Assembly (NCBI GenBank): GCA_002346525.1
Contig: DDZY01000077.1
Location: 4,164-11,705 of the forward strand
Reading direction: 5' to 3'
Origin: Proteobacteria bacterium UBA2996
Lineage (GTDB): Bacteria > Pseudomonadota > Gammaproteobacteria > Arenicellales > UBA868
Length of the DNA stretch: 7,542 bases
Below are positions 1 through 5,422 of this stretch, piece by piece. Under the pieces are notes generated by a model. That model ran no database searches. It saw nothing but the letters and a program-made list of their open reading frames with translations, and was not told the origin of the DNA. Position 1 is the first letter of the stretch. Every line of letters begins with the position of its first letter. A program made the position numbers and the translations under genes.

Positions 1-2
1 AC

Positions 3-83
3 CGCTCTTTTGCTTACACTCAGCCGACGGAGAGAACTCTCGAGAATCTCGACGAAGTCAATGAGATTTTTCTTAAAGCCTGA
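3..83 (+). CDS. C-terminal end of an unidentified protein (partial, 5' truncated)
   Basis: An open frame enters from the left edge and ends at TGA 81-83, giving 26 residues that finish in TLENLDEVNEIFLKA. The composition (acidic, amphipathic helix-like) resembles the last helix of a cytosolic enzyme and suits coding sequence better than the competing frame 1-135, which is arginine-rich and runs into the next gene. The gene ends 48 bases before the enolase-superfamily gene on the same strand, so the two may be cotranscribed. Too little is present to assign a family; I do not recognise it. Confidence 0.4.
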   Translation, partial: RSFAYTQPTERTLENLDEVNEIFLKA

Positions 84-120
84 TGACGGTATTTCTTACG
101 TTTGGATAAATTTTAGGAAT

Positions 121-124
121 AGGA
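121..124 (+). promoter_or_regulatory. Ribosome binding site (AGGA) for the GTG start at 132
   Basis: AGGA at 121-124 lies 7 bases before GTG 132, with a second AGGAA at 115-119. It supports this non-ATG start, which also gives the family's standard N-terminus (MKITQVDVF). Confidence 0.55.
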
Positions 125-131
125 CAAAACC

Positions 132-1235
132 GTGAAAATCACACAGGTCGATGTTTTTGCCAAACGCCTGCCGATGGTGTCGGGCTACAACATGTCGAGT
201 TCGGCGGTCGGAGATCCCGATACGACGGTGGTTTCGTTGCTGACCGACTCGGGGTTGGTCGGCTGGGGTGAGATCTGTCCAACCGGTCCTCTGCCGCAGG
301 CGGAACATGCCGGAAGCATCCGTGCGGATCTTGATCTGCTCGGCCCGGCGGTGATTGGTGCCGACCCCCGGCGGATCGGTCTGGTACATGACGCGATGGC
401 CGCCACCATGGACGGTGGACAGGGCGCCCGGTCAGCAATCGATATTGCCTGCTGGGATCTTCTCGGTAAGTCTCATAACGAACGCGTCTGTGATCTTCTA
501 GGCGGCGCACGTATGGATCCGGTCTCGACCTATCATGTTGTCCCAATCGGCACCCCTGACGCCTCTGCCCAACTGGCAGAGCAACTTCAGAATGAAGGTC
601 ACACCAAACTGCAGTTGAAGTCCGGTGGACGGCACATTGATGAAGATATCGATGCAATCCATGCAGTTGCGAACGTTATCCGCCCGGGAGTTGATCTTTT
701 TGTGGATTGCAACCGGGGTTGGACGGTCGGTGAAGCAATTCAGGTCTCGGGCGCCTGTCGCGATCTTAAACTTGCCATTGAGCAGCCCTGTGCGACCTAT
801 GCCGAATGCGCCACCGCGCGGACGCACCTGCATCACCCGCTGATTCTGGATGAATCTGCCACTGATCTGGCCACGATCGCCCGGGCGATTGCGACCGGCG
901 TTGCCGATGGATTCGGCATGAAGCTGACGCGGATCGGCGGGATCAGCGGAATGCGTGCGGTACGCGACCTATGCGAGGCTTCAAACACACCCACCAGTTG
1001 TGACGATTCCTGGGGCGGAGACATTATTGCGGCAGCCTGCGTGCATGTCGGGGCCACTTTGCGGCCTCATCTCAGTCGTGGCGCATGGATATCAGATCCC
1101 TATCAGGCAGGGCACTATGATGAGGCGAATGGTCCGAGGATTGTCGACAGCATGATTGCCGTGCCCCCGGGGCCCGGACTGGGCATTACTATTCCCGAAG
1201 GGTATTTCGGGCCACCGATCGCAAGTTTTTCGTAG
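132..1235 (+). CDS. Enolase-superfamily enzyme, HpbD-like (proline-betaine epimerase / hydroxyproline dehydratase family)
   Basis: Seen: 367 residues, GTG start with AGGA site. An N-terminal capping domain (about 1-125) is followed by the beta/alpha barrel. The catalytic lysines are K163 (KLQLK) and K264 (GFGMK). The Mg2+ ligands are D192 (DCNRGW), E217 (IEQPC) and D240 (LILDES). CDDSWGGDI (290-298) and GAWISDPY (317-324) follow. Known: length, lysine position and these motifs match, from memory, the Pelagibaca HpbD epimerase (4R-hydroxyproline betaine 2-epimerase; lysines 163 and 265). The related cis-3-hydroxy-L-proline dehydratases share the fold. The family abstracts the alpha proton, giving epimerisation or dehydration in the cytosol. 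W319 aligns with the HpbD tryptophan said to hold the quaternary ammonium, suggesting a betaine, but the HpbD tyrosine near 56 is P55 here. Inferred: a proline-betaine or hydroxyproline enzyme; the exact reaction is open. It converges on a ferredoxin gene, possibly the electron donor for a demethylase of the same pathway. Confidence 0.85.
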   Translation: MKITQVDVFAKRLPMVSGYNMSSSAVGDPDTTVVSLLTDSGLVGWGEICPTGPLPQAEHAGSIRADLDLLGPAVIGADPRRIGLVHDAMAATMDGGQGARSAIDIACWDLLGKSHNERVCDLLGGARMDPVSTYHVVPIGTPDASAQLAEQLQNEGHTKLQLKSGGRHIDEDIDAIHAVANVIRPGVDLFVDCNRGWTVGEAIQVSGACRDLKLAIEQPCATYAECATARTHLHHPLILDESATDLATIARAIATGVADGFGMKLTRIGGISGMRAVRDLCEASNTPTSCDDSWGGDIIAAACVHVGATLRPHLSRGAWISDPYQAGHYDEANGPRIVDSMIAVPPGPGLGITIPEGYFGPPIASFS

Positions 1236-1602
1236 CTTTAGACGACGGGCCGGGGTAGCAGTCCGGCGCGCTCCACGATTGGCCGGATGGCGGCCTCCCA
1301 TTCGATTGCCATGATGTGTACGCCGGCAGATCAAGAACGATCTCTCCGGCATGAGCGCGAGAGACGCAGACCGTGAGGTAGTCCGAGCGCTCGCTGTCAC
1401 TAAGCGCGGTATCCCGGTGGTCGACCTCACCCGAGAGATAGCGCGTACGGCAGGTCCCGCAGCGGCCATTGGAGCAGTCGAGAGGCACTTCGTAGCCATT
1501 TTCATAAAGCACATGCAAAATGGTCCGGTTGGCGGGCACCTCGAAGACGTCTCCAGTGGAAGACACCCGGATGCTGAAAGTTGTGTTCTCGGAGGTGCTC
1601 AT
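1189..1602 (-). CDS. Stand-alone [2Fe-2S] ferredoxin, probably frameshifted near its end
   Basis: Seen: from ATG 1602 the protein has a plant-type ferredoxin fold (about 9-93). The cluster ligands are C43, C48 and C51 (CSNGRCGTC) and C79 (LTVCVSRA). The segment GEVDHRD...LSDSERSDYLTVC is characteristic of the C-terminal ferredoxin domain of VanB-type Rieske-oxygenase reductases, but no FAD/NAD domain precedes it. Known: such proteins pass electrons to Rieske oxygenases (O- or N-demethylases, hydroxylases). The open frame extends back to 1764, but those residues look non-coding and ATG 1602 gives a normal N-terminus; its Shine-Dalgarno is weak. After ferredoxin-typical EIVLDLPA (87-94) the frame continues for 43 Ser/Pro-rich residues and runs 47 bases into the convergent enolase-superfamily gene. 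A shift to the neighbouring frame gives a more natural tail that stops at 1238. Likely partner: the Rieske alpha subunit at 7399-7542 or one outside the window. Confidence 0.8.
   Translation of the reverse strand: MSTSENTTFSIRVSSTGDVFEVPANRTILHVLYENGYEVPLDCSNGRCGTCRTRYLSGEVDHRDTALSDSERSDYLTVCVSRAHAGEIVLDLPAYTSWQSNGRPPSGQSWSAPDCYPGPSSKATKNLRSVARNTLRE
1238..1321 (-). other. Alternative-frame C-terminal tail of the ferredoxin (possible frameshift product)
   Basis: In the -1 frame relative to the ferredoxin, bases 1321-1238 encode 27 residues, including MAIEWEAAIRPIVE and GLLPRPVV, then TAA 1240-1238. This stop lies 2 bases past the stop of the convergent gene at 1235, so the overlap disappears. 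The -1 frame is closed by TGA just upstream (about 1337), so the switch must happen over ferredoxin residues about 89-96. No obvious slippery heptamer is seen. A one-base deletion (real or sequencing error) is the simplest reading; an independent 24-codon gene from ATG 1312 is the alternative. Confidence 0.4.
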
Positions 1603-1810
1603 CAATACTTGCTCGTGGCAGGACGCTATTGTGAACGATACGATCCCCTCGGTAGAAGACCCAGTGTCGTTTTTTCGCAGATTGGCGCGATAGGCAAGAT
1701 ACACCAGATCATGAGGGTTACTGTGGGACAAAGCCCAAGGACGACGATCTCGGCCGGACTGCAAACGGTATCATGGGAAAGAATGGCCCGACTTTGTGAA
1801 GGCGGCTGTC
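1603..1810. promoter_or_regulatory. Divergent intergenic region between ferredoxin and MBL hydrolase
   Basis: About 208 bases separate the two divergently read start codons, so promoters for both genes should lie here. I could not find a convincing sigma70 -35/-10 pair or an operator palindrome by eye. Long open frames cross it on both strands, but their translations lack recognisable domains. Confidence 0.35.
1798..1802 (+). promoter_or_regulatory. Ribosome binding site (GAAGG) favouring the GTG start at 1811
   Basis: GAAGG lies 8 bases before GTG 1811. The alternative GTG at 1796 has only GGGAAAG about 14 bases upstream, which is too far. The site therefore favours the shorter MBL protein. 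Confidence 0.45.
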
Positions 1811-2584
1811 GTGAATGACGTTATCGGCCACGACTGGTACGAAACCACGAAGATTTCCGATGGTCTCTTTCTTATCCGCGAGAAATATGTTGCCAAATGG
1901 CTGCGCTGCAATATCTGGTTAATTAAGGGACGTGACCGAAACCTGGTCATTGATTCCGGGATGGGACTGTCACCGTTGAAGCCGCACTTGCTGGCGCTTG
2001 GCGGTTCGCCCCTGACCGCAGTCATGACACACTGCCATTTCGATCATGTAGGCGGACTTTGCGAATTTGATGACCGCTTGGGTCATCGAGCCTGTAGCGA
2101 CGATTATCGTGATCCGATGACCTGCTTCAAGAAGATCGGTGGCGAAGCGTTTGTGCGCGCTGAGACGTTTAGTGCGCTGCCTTTTGAAGGTTTCTCGTTC
2201 GAGTCCTATGCGGTGCGTCCGGCACCGCTCACGGGATATCTTGATGAAGGTGATGTGCTGGATCTGGGGGACCGGTCTTTCCAGGTCTTTTCCCTGCCTG
2301 GGCACTCACCTGATTCGATCGCACTGTGGGAAAAGAGTACGGGCACGCTTTTTAGCGGGGATACCCTTTACGATGGTGACCTTTACGATACGCTGTATCA
2401 CTCCGATCCCGATGCATACCGCGAGAGTCTGGAGAGGTTGCGAGCGTTACCGATCCAGTCTGTGCACGGCGGACACTTTGGGTCTTTTGGAAAACAGCGG
2501 ATGAATGATTTGATTGACGGTTACCTGAAAGGAGAGGGTCGACTGGTGGATGCCGAGGACTGGGTCAGTCAGCAGTTGTCATAA
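1811..2584 (+). CDS. Metallo-beta-lactamase-fold hydrolase
   Basis: Seen: 257 residues from GTG 1811 (262 if the in-frame GTG 1796 is used). The dinuclear metal site is complete: H74-C-H76-F-D78-H79 (HCHFDHVGG), H165 in LPGHSPDS, D184 in FSGDTLYDG, and a C-terminal histidine in HGGHFGSFG (H222 likely). LPGHSPDS and FSGDTLY are the usual strand-end motifs of the glyoxalase II / lactonase-like branch. Known: these cytosolic enzymes use two metals, usually Zn2+, to hydrolyse thioesters, lactones or related bonds. No signal peptide is seen, which argues against a secreted beta-lactamase. Its stop is 9 bases from the stop of the convergent EamA gene. The substrate cannot be read from sequence; nearness to a ferredoxin and an HpbD-like enzyme may be incidental. 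Confidence 0.85.
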   Translation: MNDVIGHDWYETTKISDGLFLIREKYVAKWLRCNIWLIKGRDRNLVIDSGMGLSPLKPHLLALGGSPLTAVMTHCHFDHVGGLCEFDDRLGHRACSDDYRDPMTCFKKIGGEAFVRAETFSALPFEGFSFESYAVRPAPLTGYLDEGDVLDLGDRSFQVFSLPGHSPDSIALWEKSTGTLFSGDTLYDGDLYDTLYHSDPDAYRESLERLRALPIQSVHGGHFGSFGKQRMNDLIDGYLKGEGRLVDAEDWVSQQLS

Positions 2585-2593
2585 CTACCGACA

Positions 2594-3466
2594 TCAGCGG
2601 TTGGCTTTCAGCGCGTACCAGACGCCAAAGAGGATAACCCCCGAGGCGGTGATAAAGATTGCTCCAAACTCCTCCCCGAGCAAGATGGCGGCCAGGATCA
2701 CACCGGACACCGGTTGCAGGAACTGCAACAGCGCAATGCGGGCAATGCCACCTTGTCCCAGTGCCCAGTACCAGAGCACATAGCCGACAATCGTCACGCC
2801 GACGGCAAGATAAGCGATCGAAAGCCAGATGTCGGTGGGAACGGCCAGCGGTGCCGTTCCAGGCTCAACGATAAACAGCAGCGGCCACAGCACCAGCGCA
2901 TAAAGACCCACGCCGTAAAATGTGGTGCCCATTGCCGAATAGCCTTCGCGTTCGAGTCGCCCGCCTGCGACGTAGCCTAAAGAGGCAAACACGTTGGAGG
3001 CCAGCACCAGCAGGTCTCCGCCAATGCTCGCCCCGGTTGCCCCATCGAGACCATGACCGAAAATCAGCAGGGCCTCGCCGGCCATCGCGATGGTGCAGCC
3101 GATCCACCACGCAACCGCGGGACGTTTTCGGTCCCAGGTCATGGCGATAAGTCCCGTGAAGACCGGCAGGCCCGCAAGAATCATGGACGCGTGATTGGCC
3201 GAAGTGTGCAGGACGCCCAGCGTGAAAAGCACAGGGAAGGCCACGAAGCCACAGAATCCGGACAAAACGAGTAGACGCCGCTGTACCCTGTCGGCGGGAA
3301 GGGGAATCCGGAGCAGCATCGCCAGCGGCAGTGCGACCAGTCCGCCAATGACCGTGCGCAGGATAGCCACCATCATGGGTGAGAGACTGGATACCGCGAT
3401 CTTGGTGGCAACCGGTGAGGCACCCCAAAGCACCACGGCAATGAGGGCTGCCGCGAGAATCTTCAT
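2594..3466 (-). CDS. EamA/DMT-family transporter
   Basis: Seen: 290 residues, very hydrophobic, with about ten predicted membrane segments arranged as two EamA repeats (about 1-138 and 150-287). Typical motifs are LWGASPVATK (13-22) in helix 1 and LLQFLQPVSGVILAAILLGE (246-265) with a conserved QPV and a helix-ending Glu in the second repeat. Length is normal for the 10-TMS drug/metabolite exporter family. Known: these inner-membrane carriers export amino acids, metabolites or toxic compounds; substrate is not predictable from sequence. Start ATG 3466 lacks a clear Shine-Dalgarno, but the preceding gene ends only 10 bases upstream, so translation coupling within the BaxI_1-small protein-EamA operon is likely. 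Confidence 0.9.
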   Translation of the reverse strand: MKILAAALIAVVLWGASPVATKIAVSSLSPMMVAILRTVIGGLVALPLAMLLRIPLPADRVQRRLLVLSGFCGFVAFPVLFTLGVLHTSANHASMILAGLPVFTGLIAMTWDRKRPAVAWWIGCTIAMAGEALLIFGHGLDGATGASIGGDLLVLASNVFASLGYVAGGRLEREGYSAMGTTFYGVGLYALVLWPLLFIVEPGTAPLAVPTDIWLSIAYLAVGVTIVGYVLWYWALGQGGIARIALLQFLQPVSGVILAAILLGEEFGAIFITASGVILFGVWYALKANR

Positions 3467-3476
3467 TGGAGGCTAA

Positions 3477-3608
3477 TTAGTGTTTACGCCAGCGAATCTT
3501 GCTCTGCCGTTCACGCTGGGCTTTGCCTGCCCGGAAACGCCCGAAGAACAAAAAGGCGCCCAGACCGATCAAGATCATGCCGCCGAAGAATATCTCGTTC
3601 CAGCCCAT
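3477..3608 (-). CDS. 43-residue single-span membrane protein
   Basis: Seen: ATG 3608 to TAA 3477. One hydrophobic segment (about 5-23, EIFFGGMILIGLGAFLFFG) is followed by a strongly basic tail (RFRAGKAQRERQ...KIRWRKH). The start shares its A with the stop of the BaxI_1 gene (TGATG), and the stop is 10 bases before the EamA start, so it fills an otherwise unexplained 141-base gap in an operon. Short Arg/Lys tail after one helix predicts N-out/C-in topology by the positive-inside rule. No Shine-Dalgarno is visible; reinitiation after the upstream stop is the probable mode. I do not recognise a family. It could be a small partner of the BaxI_1 protein or the transporter. Confidence 0.65.
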   Translation of the reverse strand: MGWNEIFFGGMILIGLGAFLFFGRFRAGKAQRERQSKIRWRKH

Positions 3609-4390
3609 CAGTTGCGGCTGCGCAGTTTGGCCAGCAGGCGGAGGATTTCAAGATAGAGCCAGATCAGCGTCACCATCAGACTGAACGCGCCGTACCACTC
3701 AAGGTACCTGGGCGCGCCCTGTTCGGCAGCTTCCTCGATAAAGTCAAAGTCAAGCACCAGATTGAGAGCGGCAATGGCCACTACAAAGAGACTAAAGCCG
3801 ATACCAAACAATCCGTTGCTGTGAATGAAGCCGATACTGGAACCGAAAAATCCCATTACAAAACTGACCAGATATAACAGCGCAATCCCCCCCGTGGCCG
3901 CCACGATCATCAGTCGGAAGTTTTCAGTCGGTTTGATCAGGCCGCTTTTGTAGGCGAGCAGCAATACGCCAAGCGTGCCGAAAGTGAGGCCCATGGCTTG
4001 AATTACGATGCCCGGATACTGCGCTTCGAACATGGCAGAGATGCCACCCAGTGCAAGACCCTGCGCCAGTGCATAAAGCGGTGCGGTCACGCCCGCCCAC
4101 TGTCTCTTGAAGATCGTGATGAGCGCGAGTATCAGGCCGCCAATGAGTCCGATCCAGAGAAATCCACTGACGGCAGCCGGATCACCTGTACGGAAAAAGA
4201 TGTTCCAGGTAAACGACGCCGTGACCAGACACAGGATAAGCAGAATACCGGTTTTGTTGACAGTGCCTGCAAGCGTCATACGACCGGGCGCTTCCGTTTC
4301 AGCAAACGTGGCGTCAGGCTTGAACGCCTCTCCCCGGAACATGGGGTTTCCGGAACGGCCGAAGGTGGTCAGGGCGTTGTGTTTGGACAT
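3608..4390 (-). CDS. Bax inhibitor-1-like (BaxI_1 / YccA-type) membrane protein
   Basis: Seen: 260 residues. A polar N-terminus of about 45 residues contains RSGNPMFRGEAF (12-23), the signature start of the bacterial BaxI_1 subgroup. About seven hydrophobic segments follow (near 47-65, 75-93, 103-121, 127-146, 160-182, 193-214, 231-252). The C-terminal part carries the acidic patch LVLDFDFIEEAAEQGAPRYL (211-230) and EWYGAFSLMVTLIWLYLEIL (231-250), both typical of the group. Known: relatives form the TMBIM/BI-1 superfamily; the Bacillus YetJ protein is a pH-dependent Ca2+ leak using membrane aspartates, and D214 and D216 are candidates here. In bacteria the role is otherwise unclear. ATG 4390 has a strong AAGGAG site 6 bases upstream. 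It is the first gene of a three-gene operon and is divergent from the dehalogenase gene. Confidence 0.88.
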   Translation of the reverse strand: MSKHNALTTFGRSGNPMFRGEAFKPDATFAETEAPGRMTLAGTVNKTGILLILCLVTASFTWNIFFRTGDPAAVSGFLWIGLIGGLILALITIFKRQWAGVTAPLYALAQGLALGGISAMFEAQYPGIVIQAMGLTFGTLGVLLLAYKSGLIKPTENFRLMIVAATGGIALLYLVSFVMGFFGSSIGFIHSNGLFGIGFSLFVVAIAALNLVLDFDFIEEAAEQGAPRYLEWYGAFSLMVTLIWLYLEILRLLAKLRSRN

Positions 4391-4396
4391 GGAAGA

Positions 4397-4402
4397 CTCC
4401 TT
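4397..4402 (-). promoter_or_regulatory. Strong ribosome binding site (AAGGAG) for the BaxI_1 gene
   Basis: AAGGAG read on the minus strand lies 6 bases before ATG 4390 and is the best Shine-Dalgarno in the window, fixing that start. Confidence 0.7.
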
Positions 4403-4491
4403 GATTGAGATAGTGATATTGTAGTCGCGAAGGCATGTTCCGAGGTGAGGCCGCCCGGTACGAAATTACTGCGTTACGTGTACTGACGCAT

Positions 4492-4497
4492 GGAGAG
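4492..4497 (+). promoter_or_regulatory. Ribosome binding site (GGAGAG) deciding the TTG start at 4504
   Basis: GGAG at 4492-4495, extended by AG, sits 8 bases before TTG 4504. The upstream in-frame ATG 4435 has GAAGG only 1 base away, which is too close to work. Together with family N-terminus alignment this favours TTG 4504. Confidence 0.6.
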
Positions 4498-4503
4498 CCG
4501 CTT

Positions 4504-5400
4504 TTGCAAGAAGTCCTGAGAACACCCGAAGAGCGCTTTGAGGTGCTGCCCGATTTAGCGTATCCACCTTGTTATCTTGATGACCTGAGGGGGTACGAAG
4601 GGCTGCGCTGTCACTATCTTGATGTCGGCCCGGCTGATGCCGCGGAAACGTTTCTGTGTCTGCATGGCGAACCCACGTGGGCTTTTCTTTTCCGCCGAAT
4701 GATTCCGGTATTCCTGGCGTCCGGAGCCCGAGTCATTGTGCCGGACTTCTTTGGCTTCGGTCGTTCGGATAAGCCCGGGGAACAGGGCGTTTACACGTTT
4801 GATTTTCATCGCAACATGCTGCTGGCGTTTCTGGATCGGTTGAAACTTGCCCGGCTGACCCTGGTAGTGCAGGATTGGGGTGGTGTTCTGGGGCTGACGC
4901 TGCCGATGGAATCGCCGTGCCGCGTTTCCCGCCTCCTTGTGATGAATACCCTGCTTGGGACCGGCGATCAGCCGCTTGGTGCAGGCTTTCTGGCCTGGCG
5001 CGAGTGGTGCCGGAGCAATCCTGATATGTCGCCGGGCAAGCTTCTGGGCCGGGCTTGTCCGCATCTTCATGACGCCGAAATAGCCGCTTATGATGCCCCG
5101 TTTCCGGATGTCACCTACAAAGCAGGTGCCCGGGCTTTTCCAGAACTGGTGCCCGATCATCCGGACGCGACCGGCGCTGCACTGTCGCGCGATGCCCGTG
5201 CCTGGTTCTCAGAGGAGTGGAGCGGTGACAGCTTTATGGCGATCGGCATGACAGATCCCGTCATTACGCCAAGCGATATGCGGGCATTGCACGCAATGAT
5301 TCGCGGTTGTCCCGAACCTTACGAGGTGAAGCAAGGGGGGCATTTTCTTCAGGAGTGGGGCGAAGAGGTTGCCCGCGCCGCATTGGCGCACTGGGAATAA
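4504..5400 (+). CDS. dhmA: Haloalkane dehalogenase, type I (DhlA/DhmA-like)
   Basis: Seen: 298 residues from TTG 4504 (321 from ATG 4435). It is an alpha/beta hydrolase with oxyanion motif HGEPTW (54-59), nucleophile D124 and W125 in VVQDWGG, acid D251 in MAIGMTDP and base H280 in GGHFLQEWG. Known: haloalkane dehalogenases (EC 3.8.1.5) displace halide via an Asp ester, yielding alcohol, halide and a proton, in the cytosol. W125 and W165 (FLAWREW) match the halide-holding tryptophans W125 and W175 of Xanthobacter DhlA. From memory DhlA has E56, D124, D260 and H289; E56 and D124 coincide here only if translation starts at TTG 4504, and the mature N-terminus QEVLRTPEERF then aligns with DhlA residue by residue. 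The 9-10 residue offset after D124 reflects absence of DhlA's cap-domain insertion. It is convergent with the GNAT gene and divergent from BaxI_1. The substrate range is unknown. Confidence 0.9.
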   Translation: MQEVLRTPEERFEVLPDLAYPPCYLDDLRGYEGLRCHYLDVGPADAAETFLCLHGEPTWAFLFRRMIPVFLASGARVIVPDFFGFGRSDKPGEQGVYTFDFHRNMLLAFLDRLKLARLTLVVQDWGGVLGLTLPMESPCRVSRLLVMNTLLGTGDQPLGAGFLAWREWCRSNPDMSPGKLLGRACPHLHDAEIAAYDAPFPDVTYKAGARAFPELVPDHPDATGAALSRDARAWFSEEWSGDSFMAIGMTDPVITPSDMRALHAMIRGCPEPYEVKQGGHFLQEWGEEVARAALAHWE

Positions 5401-5422
5401 TGTTCGTCTTCGCCCTTTTCGT

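Larger units (their letters stand above)
4391..4503. promoter_or_regulatory. Divergent promoter region between BaxI_1 and haloalkane dehalogenase
   Basis: With the dehalogenase start at TTG 4504, 113 bases separate the divergent genes. AAGGAG on the minus strand (4402-4397) is the BaxI_1 ribosome binding site. A TACAAT hexamer on the minus strand (4423-4418) could be its -10 box, though no good -35 lies 16-18 bases further. No clear plus-strand promoter could be picked by eye. Confidence 0.35.

Noticed and set aside
1..135. Frame-1 reading from the left edge to TGA 133-135
   Set aside because: It overlaps the GTG start of the HpbD-like gene and is arginine-rich; the frame ending at 83 reads more like protein.
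139..657. Minus-strand 172-codon open frame rich in Arg, His and Ser
   Set aside because: It is the antisense shadow of the HpbD-like gene, with composition typical of GC-rich antisense frames.
1603..1764. N-terminal extension of the ferredoxin frame to 1764
   Set aside because: The added 54 residues look non-coding and precede a normal family N-terminus at ATG 1602.
1351..1818. Plus-strand 155-codon open frame
   Set aside because: It lies antisense to the ferredoxin gene, whose cysteine motif is clear, and its translation shows no recognisable domain.
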